Part shown: positions 7,905 through 16,698 of the stretch, in pieces
Layout: every line of letters begins with the position of its first letter
Position numbering within the stretch: position 1 is the first letter of the stretch
NCBI RefSeq assembly: GCF_003253545.1
Contig: NZ_QKYV01000007.1
Span: 1 to 64,000, forward strand
DNA: 64,000 nt
From: Mesonia algae
GTDB taxonomy: Bacteria; Bacteroidota; Bacteroidia; Flavobacteriales; Flavobacteriaceae
Direction of reading: 5' to 3'
Made by a program: the position numbers and the translations under genes
The notes under the pieces: model-generated
What the model was told of the DNA's origin: nothing
Seen by the model: only the letters and a program-made list of their open reading frames with translations
Database searches by the model: none

Positions 7905-7998
7905 GCGCTAGGGATAGTAGCGGCATCCTTTTTTTGCTTTTTAAAAGCAGAAAAAGATATAGCGAATAGCCCGACCCAAATTTATTTGGGTAGCGCCC
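7905..7998 (+). repeat. Structured dispersed repeat, copy 1 (sense, 3' of peptidase gene)
   Basis: An outer stem GCGCTA (7905-7910) with TAGCGC (7991-7996) encloses a T-rich/A-rich hairpin (about 7927-7955) and a second hairpin CCCAAAT/ATTTGGG (7975-7990). Between the stems lie GATAGTAGCGGCATCC and AGCGAATAGCCCGACCC, shared almost exactly with copy 2 at 60146-60231. It begins six bases after the upstream stop codon and lies in the same direction, as a terminator or 3' RNA element would. Confidence 0.8.
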
Positions 7999-8004
7999 TA
8001 ATTA

Positions 8005-8733
8005 TTATTCTTTATTTTTCACGTAAATAAGCTTAAGTCTACCTTTTTGGTTATCTCTAGATTCAATCTCAAATTGGTTGATGGAGTTAATCATAGGAGT
8101 AAGCTTTTGAAACCCGTAATTACGACTATCAAAATTAGGTTGTTTTTTTTGTAATAAACTACCTACGTCTCCCAAGAAAGCCCAACCGTCTTCATCGGCC
8201 ACATCAGAAATGGTAGAAGCGATCAAAGCAATTACTTTTGGAGTAATTTTATCTACATCGTTCTTGGTATTTTTCTCTTTAGAGATATTATCCTGCTTAG
8301 ATTTATTCTTTAAAATTTCTATATATATAAACTTATCACAAGCCACAATAAAGGGTTCTGGCGTTTTCTTTTCGCCAATCCCAATAACATTTTTACCAGC
8401 TTCTCTTAACCTTGTTGCTAAACGAGTAAAATCACTATCGCTAGACACCAAGCAAAAACCATCTACTTTGTCGCTGTAAAGAATATCCATCGCATCGATA
8501 ATCATCGCAGAGTCTGTTGCATTTTTCCCTTGCGTGTATCCATATTGTTGGATGGGATTAATAGCGTTTTCTAAGAGGACTTTTTTCCATTTTGCCAAAT
8601 GTGGTTGTGTCCAATCTCCATAGATACGTTTAATGGTAGGGTTACCGTATTTGGCAATTTCTTCCATCATCTCTTTTACATAGGCAGAGGTGATGTTGTC
8701 TCCATCAATCAAAACAGCAAGGTTAATTTCCAT
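8005..8733 (-). CDS. NYN-domain protein with C-terminal LOTUS (OST-HTH) domain
   Basis: Residues 1-140 form a PIN-like NYN (LabA/DUF88) nuclease domain. The acidic residues D10 and D12 (LIDGDN), D74 and D80 (ATDSAMIIDAMD) and D99 and D101 (SSDSDF) are in place for metal-dependent RNA cleavage. Residues about 160-240 look like an OST-HTH/LOTUS domain, with DEDGWAFLGDVGSLLQKK and DSRNYGFQKL, a module that binds RNA or G-quadruplexes. It is cytoplasmic. It is the third gene of a minus-strand run after rpe and ypdA, 30 bases behind ypdA. The RNA target is unknown. Confidence 0.9.
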   Translation of the reverse strand: MEINLAVLIDGDNITSAYVKEMMEEIAKYGNPTIKRIYGDWTQPHLAKWKKVLLENAINPIQQYGYTQGKNATDSAMIIDAMDILYSDKVDGFCLVSSDSDFTRLATRLREAGKNVIGIGEKKTPEPFIVACDKFIYIEILKNKSKQDNISKEKNTKNDVDKITPKVIALIASTISDVADEDGWAFLGDVGSLLQKKQPNFDSRNYGFQKLTPMINSINQFEIESRDNQKGRLKLIYVKNKE

Positions 8734-8763
8734 AAGGCAATTTTTTATTTTCTTAAAGTTAAT

Positions 8764-9735
8764 CTAATTGTGTAAAGTATCAATATTCTCCATAATCATT
8801 TTGGCATGGATTCTAGAGTTTTCAATAAACCATTTATGAGTTTCCAATCCTCCGCAAATCACCCCAGCTAAGTAAATTCCCTTTTGGTTAGTTTCCATAT
8901 TTTGAGAATCATAGGTAGGAATCTTTCTTTCTTTATCACTTAAAGTTATTCCCATAGAATTTAAAAAAGCAAAATTGGGTTGGTAACCCGTTAAAGCTAA
9001 AACAAAATCATTTTTAAGCGTAAGATTACCAGATGCAGTAGCAATATCAATTTCGTTTTCACGGATTTCTTTCAACTCCGATTCAAAATAAGCCTTAATG
9101 CTACCTTCTTCGATACGATTAACGATATCGGGTCTCACCCAATATTTTACTCGGTCACCAATTTCTTTTCCTCTAACGATCATAGTTACATTTCCGCCTT
9201 TTCGGAAAATTTCTAAAGCAGCATCTACCGATGAATTACTAGCGCCAACGATAGCTACATTTTGCCCAGAATAATAATGAGGGTCGTGATAGTAATGGCT
9301 TACTTTAGTCAATTCTTCTCCTACAATATTAAGTTTATTTGGAATGTCATAAAAACCTGTAGCTACAATAATGTTTTTGCACGTGTAGGTGCTTTTTGAA
9401 GATGTGATTTGATAGTTATTGTTTTGTTTTTCAACTTTTTCTACCTTTTCAAAAAGGTTGATATGAAGATTATTAGAAGTCGCAATTCTCCTGTAATACT
9501 CCAAAGCTTCTCTTTTGGTAGGTTTGGGGCTGTTGCTTATAAAAGGAATCTTATCTATTTCTAATTTTTCTGAAGTAGAAAAAAAAGTCATATTTGTCGG
9601 GTAGTGGTAAAGAGAATTTACCAAGGGACCTTTTTCAATAATAAGATAGTTAAGGTTTCTTTTTTTTGCTTCTAAACCGCAAGCAATTCCAATAGGACCT
9701 GCGCCAATAATTATCACATCTATGGGTTGAGACAT
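8764..9735 (-). CDS. ypdA: YpdA-type bacillithiol disulfide reductase (putative)
   Basis: The 323-residue flavoprotein has an FAD motif GAGPIG at 11-16, an NADPH site GASNSSVDAAL near residues 164-174, and a C-terminal ALTGYQPNF then AGVICGG. The N-terminal stretch with YPTNMTFFSTSEKLEI is typical of YpdA. In Firmicutes, YpdA (Bdr) reduces bacillithiol disulfide with NADPH. Bacteroidota also make bacillithiol, so the same role is likely but no biosynthesis gene lies in this window. It starts one base before the rpe stop region, so the two genes are cotranscribed. Confidence 0.87.
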   Translation of the reverse strand: MSQPIDVIIIGAGPIGIACGLEAKKRNLNYLIIEKGPLVNSLYHYPTNMTFFSTSEKLEIDKIPFISNSPKPTKREALEYYRRIATSNNLHINLFEKVEKVEKQNNNYQITSSKSTYTCKNIIVATGFYDIPNKLNIVGEELTKVSHYYHDPHYYSGQNVAIVGASNSSVDAALEIFRKGGNVTMIVRGKEIGDRVKYWVRPDIVNRIEEGSIKAYFESELKEIRENEIDIATASGNLTLKNDFVLALTGYQPNFAFLNSMGITLSDKERKIPTYDSQNMETNQKGIYLAGVICGGLETHKWFIENSRIHAKMIMENIDTLHN

Positions 9736-9736
9736 A

Positions 9737-10402
9737 TTAATTGTTCGCTAAATTTTTTAGGTCCTCAATGGTACTTAAAGGATCATTAGATTTAAAAACA
9801 AAACTTCCTGCCACTAATACATCTGCACCAGCTTTAACAAGTTCGTGAGCATTTTTATCGGTTACTCCTCCATCAATTTCAATTAGAGTTGAAGCATTTT
9901 TATTGAGTATCATCTCTTTTAATTGCCCAACTTTTCTATAGGTGTTTTCAATAAAGCTTTGTCCACCAAAACCAGGGTTAACACTCATCACACAAATTAG
10001 GTCTATGTCCTGTATGACATCCTCTAAAAGCGAAACGTTAGTATGGGGATTTAAGGCTACACCAGCTTTCATTCCTGCAGCTTTTATAGCTTGCAAAGTC
10101 CTATGTAAATGTGTACAAGCTTCGTAGTGAACGGTTAGGACATCAGCACCTAGATCAGCAAATGTATTTATATAACGATCGGGGTCTACGATCATTAAAT
10201 GTACATCTATTGTCTTTTTTGCGTGTTTATTGATAGCATCTAAAACAGGCATTCCAAAACTTATGTTAGGTACAAAGACACCATCCATAATATCAATATG
10301 AAACCAGTCTGCTTTACTTGAATTCACCATCTCTATATCTCTCTGTAAGTTAGCAAAATCTGCAGCTAGAATAGAAGGAGCAATTAATTTATTATTCTTC
10401 AT
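9737..10402 (-). CDS. rpe: Ribulose-phosphate 3-epimerase
   Basis: The enzyme interconverts ribulose 5-phosphate and xylulose 5-phosphate in the pentose phosphate pathway. The 221-residue TIM barrel is of normal length. Metal ligands are visible as H35, D37, H68 and D177, in DWFHIDIMDG, DVHLM and EIDGGV; the acid/base aspartates are D37 and D177. The phosphate loop is VNPGFGGQ at 141-148. It is the first gene of the rpe-ypdA-NYN operon. A TATTTTTG box lies 24-31 bases upstream of the start. Confidence 0.97.
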   Translation of the reverse strand: MKNNKLIAPSILAADFANLQRDIEMVNSSKADWFHIDIMDGVFVPNISFGMPVLDAINKHAKKTIDVHLMIVDPDRYINTFADLGADVLTVHYEACTHLHRTLQAIKAAGMKAGVALNPHTNVSLLEDVIQDIDLICVMSVNPGFGGQSFIENTYRKVGQLKEMILNKNASTLIEIDGGVTDKNAHELVKAGADVLVAGSFVFKSNDPLSTIEDLKNLANN

Positions 10403-10425
10403 AGGAGTTTTGTTATGTTGTGCTG

Positions 10426-10433
10426 CAAAAATA
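10426..10433 (-). promoter_or_regulatory. Putative -7 box for the rpe operon
   Basis: Minus-strand TATTTTTG matches TAnnTTTG and leaves a leader of about 20 bases. No clear -33 element. Confidence 0.4.
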
Positions 10434-10544
10434 AAGATTTAATATGAGTCTGGTTTTTAATTTTCTAAAAACATAAAAAGTAGTTTCTTTTATTTTTTTA
10501 GAAAAATGCTTTTCCTTATCTTATTAGCAAATATTAGTATAGCC

Positions 10545-11549
10545 ATGATTTTTATTGAAAATGAGGGGATTAATGATCCTCACCTTAATTTAGCTTTAGA
10601 AGAATACATTTTAAGAAATTTTGACAGAGGAGAAGATTACCTTTTGTTTTACATTAATGAACCCTCCATCATTATTGGTAGAAATCAAAACACCTTAGAG
10701 GAAATTAACCAATCTTATATTGATGAAAACGGAGTTCACGTAGTAAGGAGAATTTCTGGAGGAGGAGCAGTGTATCACGATTTGGGAAATTTGAACTTTA
10801 GTTTTATAACAGATTATGACAATACTAAACTCAACAATTTTAGAGATTTTACCAGACCTGTAATTAATACTTTGAATAATTTAGGGGTAAAAGCTGAGTT
10901 GAAAGGGAGAAATGATATTTTAGTGAATGATAAAAAAATATCTGGTAATGCTCAATTTTCTAGCGTAAAAAGAATGTTTAGTCATGGGACGTTGCTTTTT
11001 GATTGTAACCTAGAAGAAGTCGGAAAATCGTTAAATGTAAAGATGAGTAAAATCCAATCTAAAGGTCATAAATCGGTAAGAAGTAGGGTGGCTAATATTT
11101 CTGAGTTTTTGCATATTCCTATGGACATACAATCGTTTAGAGAAAAGATTATTGAAGAAATTTACGATGAACAGGAGCACTTTAGGAGTTATTACCTCAC
11201 TGCAGAAGAGTGGGAGGGAGTAAAAAAATTAAAGGAGGAGAAATACGGACAATGGGATTGGAACTATGGTAAGTCTCCAAAATTTAATATTCACAGAGTG
11301 AAGCGTTTTTCTATTGGCGAAATTGATATTCGAATCTTTGTAGAAAAGGGATATATAGAAAGTATAAAATTTTACGGAGATTTCTTCGGAAAAGAACCAG
11401 TAGGTACTATAGAAGGTATTTTAACAGGAAAACGATATGACTTGATAGAGATAAAAAAAGCACTAGAACCTGTAGATGTACATGAGTATTTTGGGAATGT
11501 AGATAAACAAGAATTTGTTAATCTACTTTATGGTCCAGATGAGATATAA
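10545..11549 (+). CDS. lplA: Lipoate--protein ligase A
   Basis: The enzyme activates lipoate with ATP and attaches it to lysines of E2 subunits and glycine-cleavage H protein. The N-terminal catalytic domain shows RRISGGGAVYHDLGN near residues 65-79 and the lysine-containing NDKKISGNAQ near 128-137; a C-terminal accessory domain begins around residue 245. I place the start at 10545 because homologues begin MxFIxN-like just before the NLALEEYIL helix. An in-frame ATG at 10506 would add 13 hydrophobic residues. The gene ends in a strong terminator. Confidence 0.93.
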   Translation: MIFIENEGINDPHLNLALEEYILRNFDRGEDYLLFYINEPSIIIGRNQNTLEEINQSYIDENGVHVVRRISGGGAVYHDLGNLNFSFITDYDNTKLNNFRDFTRPVINTLNNLGVKAELKGRNDILVNDKKISGNAQFSSVKRMFSHGTLLFDCNLEEVGKSLNVKMSKIQSKGHKSVRSRVANISEFLHIPMDIQSFREKIIEEIYDEQEHFRSYYLTAEEWEGVKKLKEEKYGQWDWNYGKSPKFNIHRVKRFSIGEIDIRIFVEKGYIESIKFYGDFFGKEPVGTIEGILTGKRYDLIEIKKALEPVDVHEYFGNVDKQEFVNLLYGPDEI

Positions 11550-11551
11550 AA

Positions 11552-11579
11552 AACCCCGGTCATCACTCCGGGGTTCATT
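11552..11579 (+). terminator. Terminator of lplA
   Basis: AACCCCGG (11552-11559) pairs with CCGGGGTT (11568-11575) across an 8-base loop, two bases after the lplA stop. The stem is GC-rich for this genome. It also faces the end of rpoD and may act in both directions. Confidence 0.8.
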
Positions 11580-11638
11580 CATCAATCAAAAAACGAACAG
11601 TTATCATACTGCTTGTTGAAGGCAAATATAATAAAATA

Positions 11639-12502
11639 TTAACCTAAATAAGTTTTTAGAATTTTACTTCTAGAAGTATGTTTTAATCTTCTTATAGCCT
11701 TTTCTTTAATTTGTCTAACTCTTTCTCTAGTCAAATCAAATGTTTCTCCAATCTCCTCTAAAGTCATCGGACTTTGATTTCCTAATCCAAAATAAAGTCT
11801 AACCACATCTGCCTCACGTGGAGTTAATGTTTCTAAAGCTCTTTCGATTTCTGTTTTAAGTGAATCGTGTAAAAGTTCTCTATCAGGATTTGGAGACTCC
11901 CCAGAACGTAAGACATCGTATAGGTTAGAATCTTCACCCTCAATTAAAGGAGCATCCATAGATATATGACGACCAGAGTTTTTCATAGACTCTTTAACGT
12001 CGTTAATAGTCATGTCTAACTCTTTTGCAATTTCTTCTGGACTAGGAGGTCTTTCATGAGATTGCTCTAAGAAAGCAAATGTCTTATTGATTTTATTAAT
12101 AGAACCAATTTTGTTTAAAGGTAGTCTAACAATTCTAGACTGCTCTGCTAATGCTTGTAAAATAGACTGACGAATCCACCATACCGCATAAGAGATAAAC
12201 TTAAAACCTCTAGTTTCATCAAATCTTTTTGCAGCTTTTATAAGCCCTAAGTTTCCTTCGTTAATTAAATCGGGAAGAGTTAAACCTTGATTTTGATATT
12301 GTTTTGCAACAGAAACAACGAATCTTAAATTGGCATTAGTCAACTTTTCTAAAGCTCTGTCGTCTCCTGCTTTAATACGTTGTGCTAATTCTACTTCTTC
12401 TTCGGCGGTAATTAAATCTACTTTACCTATTTCCTGTAAATACTTGTCTAAAGATGCGGTTTCTCTATTAGTAACCTGTTTGGTGATTTTGAGTTGTCTC
12501 AT
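11639..12502 (-). CDS. rpoD: Primary RNA polymerase sigma factor (sigma-70 family)
   Basis: This 287-residue sigma factor contains region 1.2 (about 14-45), region 2 with the -10-binding helix [15 protein letters not shown] near 101-115, region 3 with [11 protein letters not shown], and region 4 with the helix-turn-helix [18 protein letters not shown] near 257-274. It lacks the acidic region 1.1, as does the known primary sigma factor of Bacteroidota, which reads TTG (-33) and TAnnTTTG (-7) promoters. Such boxes occur throughout this window. The gene is monocistronic with a 150-bp upstream gap holding a terminator. Confidence 0.96.
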   Translation of the reverse strand: MRQLKITKQVTNRETASLDKYLQEIGKVDLITAEEEVELAQRIKAGDDRALEKLTNANLRFVVSVAKQYQNQGLTLPDLINEGNLGLIKAAKRFDETRGFKFISYAVWWIRQSILQALAEQSRIVRLPLNKIGSINKINKTFAFLEQSHERPPSPEEIAKELDMTINDVKESMKNSGRHISMDAPLIEGEDSNLYDVLRSGESPNPDRELLHDSLKTEIERALETLTPREADVVRLYFGLGNQSPMTLEEIGETFDLTRERVRQIKEKAIRRLKHTSRSKILKTYLG

Positions 12503-12610
12503 GTAATCTTCCTAAAATTAAATATGGGTTATATAATCTTATACGAGTACTTTTAAAAAAATGTTACAAAAAACTTAAAAAAAATATTTATTATTTGAAT
12601 ACAGGGTATG

Positions 12611-12641
12611 AAAAAGCCTTGCTTTCTAAGCAAGGCTTTTT
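12611..12641 (-). terminator. Terminator of the proCBA operon
   Basis: A 12-bp perfect stem, AAAAAGCCTTGC with GCAAGGCTTTTT, and a 7-base loop. It lies 20 bases beyond the proA stop. The symmetrical A and T tracts allow either direction. Confidence 0.85.
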
Positions 12642-12660
12642 ATTTAATATATAATTTATA

Positions 12661-13860
12661 TTATACCCTTACGTGACCATCACCAAAGACATAATATTTA
12701 TTAGTTACTAATTGTTTTAAGCCTAAAGGACCTCTGTGGTGAAGCTTGTCGGTGCTAATCGCTAACTCTGCTCCAACTCCCATTTGACCTCCGTCTGTAA
12801 AACGAGTAGATGCATTATGATACACTGCAGCACTATCAACTTGTTGCATAAATTTTTCCGCCTCAGCGTTATCTGTAGTCATAATTGAAGCAGAATGACC
12901 ACCGGAGTAATCATTGATCATTTCAATAACTTGATCTAATCCATCTACTTCTGCTATGAGAATTTTTAATGCTAAAAACTCTTCGTGCCATACATCTTTA
13001 CCAGAAATTTCTTCTTTGTTGCTGAGAATACTTTTAATTCCATTATCTACAATGATCTCAACGTTTTTATCTTCTAAAACTGATGCTAATTCTTTTACTT
13101 TAGACTCGTAATTAGATATATTCTTATCGATAAGTACTTTATCTAATGCATTACAACCTGAAATTTTATCGGTTTTTGCATTTACAATTACTTTGATTGT
13201 TTTTTCCCAATCGGCGTTTTTAGAAACATATAAAAAGTTGTTCCCTCGACCACTAATTAGAACTGCGCATTTAGCGTGTTCTTTAACGAAGCCAATTAAA
13301 CGTTCTCCACCACGAGGTACAATTAAATCTAATTGCTCAGAAGGGTTTCTAAGAAATTCCTGAGTTTCTTCTCTATTAATATGCATTAAACGAATCCAAG
13401 ATTTTTCTAAGTCGTTTTCAGCTAAAGCTTCGTGCCAACATTTTTCTAAAATGACATTACTGTGATAAGCTTCTTTACCACCTTTTAATAAAATTTTGTT
13501 ATTGGCTTTAAAAGCAAGGACTGCCGCCTCAATAGTTACATCGGGTCTAGATTCATAAATAATCATGATAGTGCCAAATGGAGCGGTTTTGTTTACAATA
13601 TTTAAACCGCTATCTAGTGTACGATTAGAGATCGTTTGCCCAACAGGATCTTCTTGATCTTTTACTTCTTTAATGGCTTGGATCATTCCGTCGACCTTAG
13701 CTTCATTAACTACCAATCTATCATAAAGAGCTTGATCATCTCTTTTAAATGCTTCGAGGTCTTTCTTATTTTCGGCAATGATATCTTTTCTTTTTGCATC
13801 GATAATATTCATCATCGATTGAAGTACATTATTTTTTTTGTCTGAATTTAAAAGTTCCAT
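12661..13860 (-). CDS. proA: Glutamate-5-semialdehyde dehydrogenase
   Basis: The enzyme reduces gamma-glutamyl phosphate to glutamate semialdehyde with NADPH, the second step of proline synthesis. The 399-residue protein is near the usual length. The catalytic cysteine is C236 in DKISGCNALDK; the cofactor region is IIYESRPDVT near 100-109, and SGRGNNFL at 203-210 is also conserved. It is the last gene of proC-proB-proA and starts 45 bases after the proB stop. Confidence 0.97.
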   Translation of the reverse strand: MELLNSDKKNNVLQSMMNIIDAKRKDIIAENKKDLEAFKRDDQALYDRLVVNEAKVDGMIQAIKEVKDQEDPVGQTISNRTLDSGLNIVNKTAPFGTIMIIYESRPDVTIEAAVLAFKANNKILLKGGKEAYHSNVILEKCWHEALAENDLEKSWIRLMHINREETQEFLRNPSEQLDLIVPRGGERLIGFVKEHAKCAVLISGRGNNFLYVSKNADWEKTIKVIVNAKTDKISGCNALDKVLIDKNISNYESKVKELASVLEDKNVEIIVDNGIKSILSNKEEISGKDVWHEEFLALKILIAEVDGLDQVIEMINDYSGGHSASIMTTDNAEAEKFMQQVDSAAVYHNASTRFTDGGQMGVGAELAISTDKLHHRGPLGLKQLVTNKYYVFGDGHVRV

Positions 13861-13905
13861 TCTTTATTTTTTTTATAAATTTCTTTCGTTCTACAATCTT
13901 TAAAT

Positions 13906-14685
13906 TTAATCTTCAGAAGAAATAAATTCTGTTCCTACATCTTTTCCTTCTACAATATCTACAATTACATTAGGTCGTTTTCCATTTGCTATGTAAGTAG
14001 GAATATCTTTAAGTGCTGTCTGCTTAGCAATTTTTAATTTGCTTTGCATACCACCTCGACCTTCGCCTTCTCCTTTTTCTGAAGCTTGTACGTATTTCTC
14101 TACATTTTGATCGGTGGTTACTTGATCTAATTTTTCCGATTCATCGTCATCTGGGTGGCCCGTATAGAGACCATCTGTATCGGTAAGAATAATAAGCTTA
14201 TCTGCTCCCACAAGTTCGGCAACTAAACTTGCTAATTCATCATTATCAGAAAACATAGACATAGTTAGCGATACGGCATCATCTTCATTAGCAATTGGGA
14301 TGACTCCTTGAGAAAGTAAGCCCTCATAACAATTAATCATGTTTTCTCTATATTTACCAGGGTCGAAATCTCTTTTGGTTGCTAATACTTGTGCACAACG
14401 CATCCCATAATCATGGAAAATACTATAGTAATGTCTCATCATTCTTGGTTGGCCTACAGAAGAGTATACTTGGCGTCTAGTTGAAGGATCTTCGATATCG
14501 CATTTCCCCAAAACTTCTTTTCCTGCAATGGCAGAACCCGATGATACTAACACCACCATAATATCTTGCTCATACAGAACAGAGATTTGTCTTACCAACT
14601 CTTTTAATATAGGTCCTAGAATACGGTTGTCTTTGTTGGTCATTACATTTGTTCCAACTTTTACTACAACTCTTTTCTTACTCAT
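13906..14685 (-). CDS. proB: Glutamate 5-kinase, short form without PUA domain
   Basis: The enzyme phosphorylates glutamate with ATP, the first and usually feedback-controlled step of proline synthesis. The 259 residues cover only the amino-acid-kinase fold: VKVGTNVM at 9-16, VSSGSAIAGK near 47-56, ANEDDAVSL and ILTDTDGLYTG. The C-terminal PUA domain found in the E. coli enzyme is absent, so this is a kinase-only form known from several phyla. It lies between proC and proA, with 19 bases to the proC stop, in one operon. Confidence 0.95.
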   Translation of the reverse strand: MSKKRVVVKVGTNVMTNKDNRILGPILKELVRQISVLYEQDIMVVLVSSGSAIAGKEVLGKCDIEDPSTRRQVYSSVGQPRMMRHYYSIFHDYGMRCAQVLATKRDFDPGKYRENMINCYEGLLSQGVIPIANEDDAVSLTMSMFSDNDELASLVAELVGADKLIILTDTDGLYTGHPDDDESEKLDQVTTDQNVEKYVQASEKGEGEGRGGMQSKLKIAKQTALKDIPTYIANGKRPNVIVDIVEGKDVGTEFISSED

Positions 14686-14704
14686 AATAATTTCTTATTT
14701 ATTT

Positions 14705-15514
14705 TTATTTACCTGCTTCACCTAATTCTACTGCTCTGTCAAAAGCAGCGTAGGCAGCATCTTTAATTAGTTCATTAACATTGTTATCTTCCATAGAATC
14801 TAGGGCAGCTCTCGTAGTACCTCCCTTAGAAGCTACACGATCCATCCATAATTGTGGAGAAATATCTGATCTATTAAATAATTCTACAGCGCCTTCAAAG
14901 GTGTTACTTACCAGTACTTTGGAATCGTAATCTGAGAAGCCCATTTTCATAGCAGCTTCTAACATAGATTGCATAAAATAGAATACATATGCTGGTCCAC
15001 TTCCAGAAATTCCTGTCGATGCATCGATAAAGTTTTCGGTTTCTACGTGAATAGAGGCGCCTGTTGTGTCTAATAGGTTTCTTATCATAAGAAGTTCGAT
15101 TCTTGAAACTTCTTCAGATTCGGTGTAAGAGGTGACTCCTTTACCTACTTGTGCTGGTAAGTTAGGCATGGTTCTAACCACTTTTTTTACTCCCAAACTC
15201 TCTTGAATACTCCCAATGGTTACACCAGCCATAAGAGAAACAAAAATTTGACCATCGTTAATCATAGGTTTCATCTTTTCGAAAAGATCATCTGCGTGGT
15301 AAGGTTTTACAGCAATGAAAACCATATCTGCTTCGGGAAGGCAGTCTTCTAAATTTTCGTAAACATCAAAAATGCCAGTTGTTTTTAAGCTTGCAATTTT
15401 GGTAGGGTCAGTGTCAAATATTTGAAGCTTCTTTTTGCTCAATAAAGGAGATTTTGCCATTCCTTCGGAATAGGTTAATCCCATATTTCCTGCTCCTATT
15501 ACTAATAATTTCAT
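14705..15514 (-). CDS. proC: Pyrroline-5-carboxylate reductase
   Basis: The enzyme reduces pyrroline-5-carboxylate to proline with NAD(P)H. The 269-residue protein begins with the Rossmann motif GAGNMG at 7-12. The C-terminal dimerisation domain carries the family signature in GISGSGPAYVFYF and RVASKGGTTRAAL. It leads the proCBA operon, so the last biosynthetic step is transcribed first. The ATG fits the family start closely. Confidence 0.96.
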   Translation of the reverse strand: MKLLVIGAGNMGLTYSEGMAKSPLLSKKKLQIFDTDPTKIASLKTTGIFDVYENLEDCLPEADMVFIAVKPYHADDLFEKMKPMINDGQIFVSLMAGVTIGSIQESLGVKKVVRTMPNLPAQVGKGVTSYTESEEVSRIELLMIRNLLDTTGASIHVETENFIDASTGISGSGPAYVFYFMQSMLEAAMKMGFSDYDSKVLVSNTFEGAVELFNRSDISPQLWMDRVASKGGTTRAALDSMEDNNVNELIKDAAYAAFDRAVELGEAGK

Positions 15515-15823
15515 GTGATTGTTTTAGGTTAATTTTATATATGACATAATAAGCTGCAACATCTATACGGAACGTCCTAATAAATGTTAAAATATATTAT
15601 TTTTATCAAAATACTAATAATTAGAGCTAATTGCGTTCAATTTTGCATTATTTTAATATTAAATTGATTAAAATGTAGATTAATGTAATTTTCCTGATTT
15701 CACGAAATCTGCCAAGTAGTCGAAAAGGTGAAAGCCTGTCAGTTAAAAAAATCTTAAAAAAAGCAAAAGCTCAAGAATTAACTTGAGCTTTTGCTTCTAT
15801 AAATATTAATTGTAAAGAGGGTG
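15515..15823. other. 309-bp gap between proC and the VWA lipoprotein gene
   Basis: Very AT-rich. It should contain the proCBA promoter, but I found no full TAnnTTTG box with a -33 partner on the minus strand. The only clear structure is the terminator at 15761-15796. I see no coding potential. Confidence 0.6.
15761..15796 (-). terminator. Terminator of the VWA lipoprotein gene
   Basis: A 15-bp perfect stem, AAGCAAAAGCTCAAG with CTTGAGCTTTTGCTT, and a 6-base loop. On the minus strand it is followed by a T-rich run. It lies 28 bases past the stop codon. Confidence 0.88.
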
Positions 15824-16534
15824 TTACATTTTAGAGGTAATAAATTTACCATTGTTTTCTTCAGCTAATTTCTTCATAAAATCAAGATCTGCATCTTCTC
15901 CAAATGCGATGGTATGAATAATTACGTCGTTGGTGTTTACTTCTCTAATTTCATCTAAAATGGCTTGTGGGTCACTATTAGGTAACCCATCACTCATTAG
16001 TACAATTTCTTGAATTTCTTTTATGGATGATAATGCTTCTAAAAGACCTTCTAGAGTATTTGTGCCTCCAGTAGCTTTTAAGTTTTGAACAAAAATATTA
16101 GAGGAAGTTCTAGTGGTATTGTTTGCTTCTTTAAATTCTTCAGCCTGTTTAGTGACATTATCATTAAAAGTATAGATTACAAACTTTTTTCCATCTGTTA
16201 ATCCTTTTATTGCTGGAATCAACTTGCGTTTTACAGCTCCTAATTTGGTAGCTTCTTTAGTAACCTGCTTGCCTAAAATGCTTCCAATTTTTCCGCCAAT
16301 AGCATCGCTAACTTTATTTCCTGCTGTATTTCCCGCTTCTCTCATTACTTGATCTTTTACTGAGCCTTCATCAATACCCTCCATGCTTCCAGATATGTCT
16401 ATAAGATATAAGGTGTTTAAGTTTGAAGTTTCTATTCCGAAAAAATCACTTGTTTTTTTTGTTACATAACAAGACTGTAATAGGGTGAAAGAAGTAATGA
16501 GAATTAAAACTGTAAATGTTTTTTGTAATTTCAT
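15824..16534 (-). CDS. Lipoprotein with von Willebrand factor A domain
   Basis: The 236-residue protein has a lipoprotein signal ending LLQSC with lipidated C22. The VWA domain follows, with the metal-ion-dependent adhesion site DISGS at 46-50, a threonine in GGTNTLEGL near 155, and SDGLPNSD near 182. VWA domains mediate protein-protein contacts through a divalent metal. A glycine/lysine-rich insert (about 60-100, GNKVSDAIGGKIGSILGK) separates the first motif from the rest. The partner is unknown. It is monocistronic with its own strong terminator. Confidence 0.88.
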   Translation of the reverse strand: MKLQKTFTVLILITSFTLLQSCYVTKKTSDFFGIETSNLNTLYLIDISGSMEGIDEGSVKDQVMREAGNTAGNKVSDAIGGKIGSILGKQVTKEATKLGAVKRKLIPAIKGLTDGKKFVIYTFNDNVTKQAEEFKEANNTTRTSSNIFVQNLKATGGTNTLEGLLEALSSIKEIQEIVLMSDGLPNSDPQAILDEIREVNTNDVIIHTIAFGEDADLDFMKKLAEENNGKFITSKM

Positions 16535-16649
16535 TTTTGATAAGTTTGGTTATTTAGTTTTTGTGGTACAAATGACTTTATTTGAACCTAAGCTGCAAAT
16601 GTAAAATTTTATCGATAGTCACTATATCATTTCAGAAGGTTCTATAAAA

Positions 16650-16677
16650 AAATCCTATAAAATAAATTATAGGATTT
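16650..16677 (-). terminator. Terminator of pnp
   Basis: AAATCCTATAA pairs perfectly with TTATAGGATTT across a 6-base loop, 22 bases past the pnp stop, with a T-rich run following on the minus strand. Confidence 0.75.
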
Positions 16678-16698
16678 GTTTATAAATGAAAAAAGATT

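Noticed and set aside
8210-8479. Plus-strand open frame opposite the NYN gene
   Set aside because: It is antisense to conserved catalytic codons of the NYN domain and has no family likeness. Similar antisense frames opposite pnp, tamL, pruA and nqrB were set aside for the same reason.
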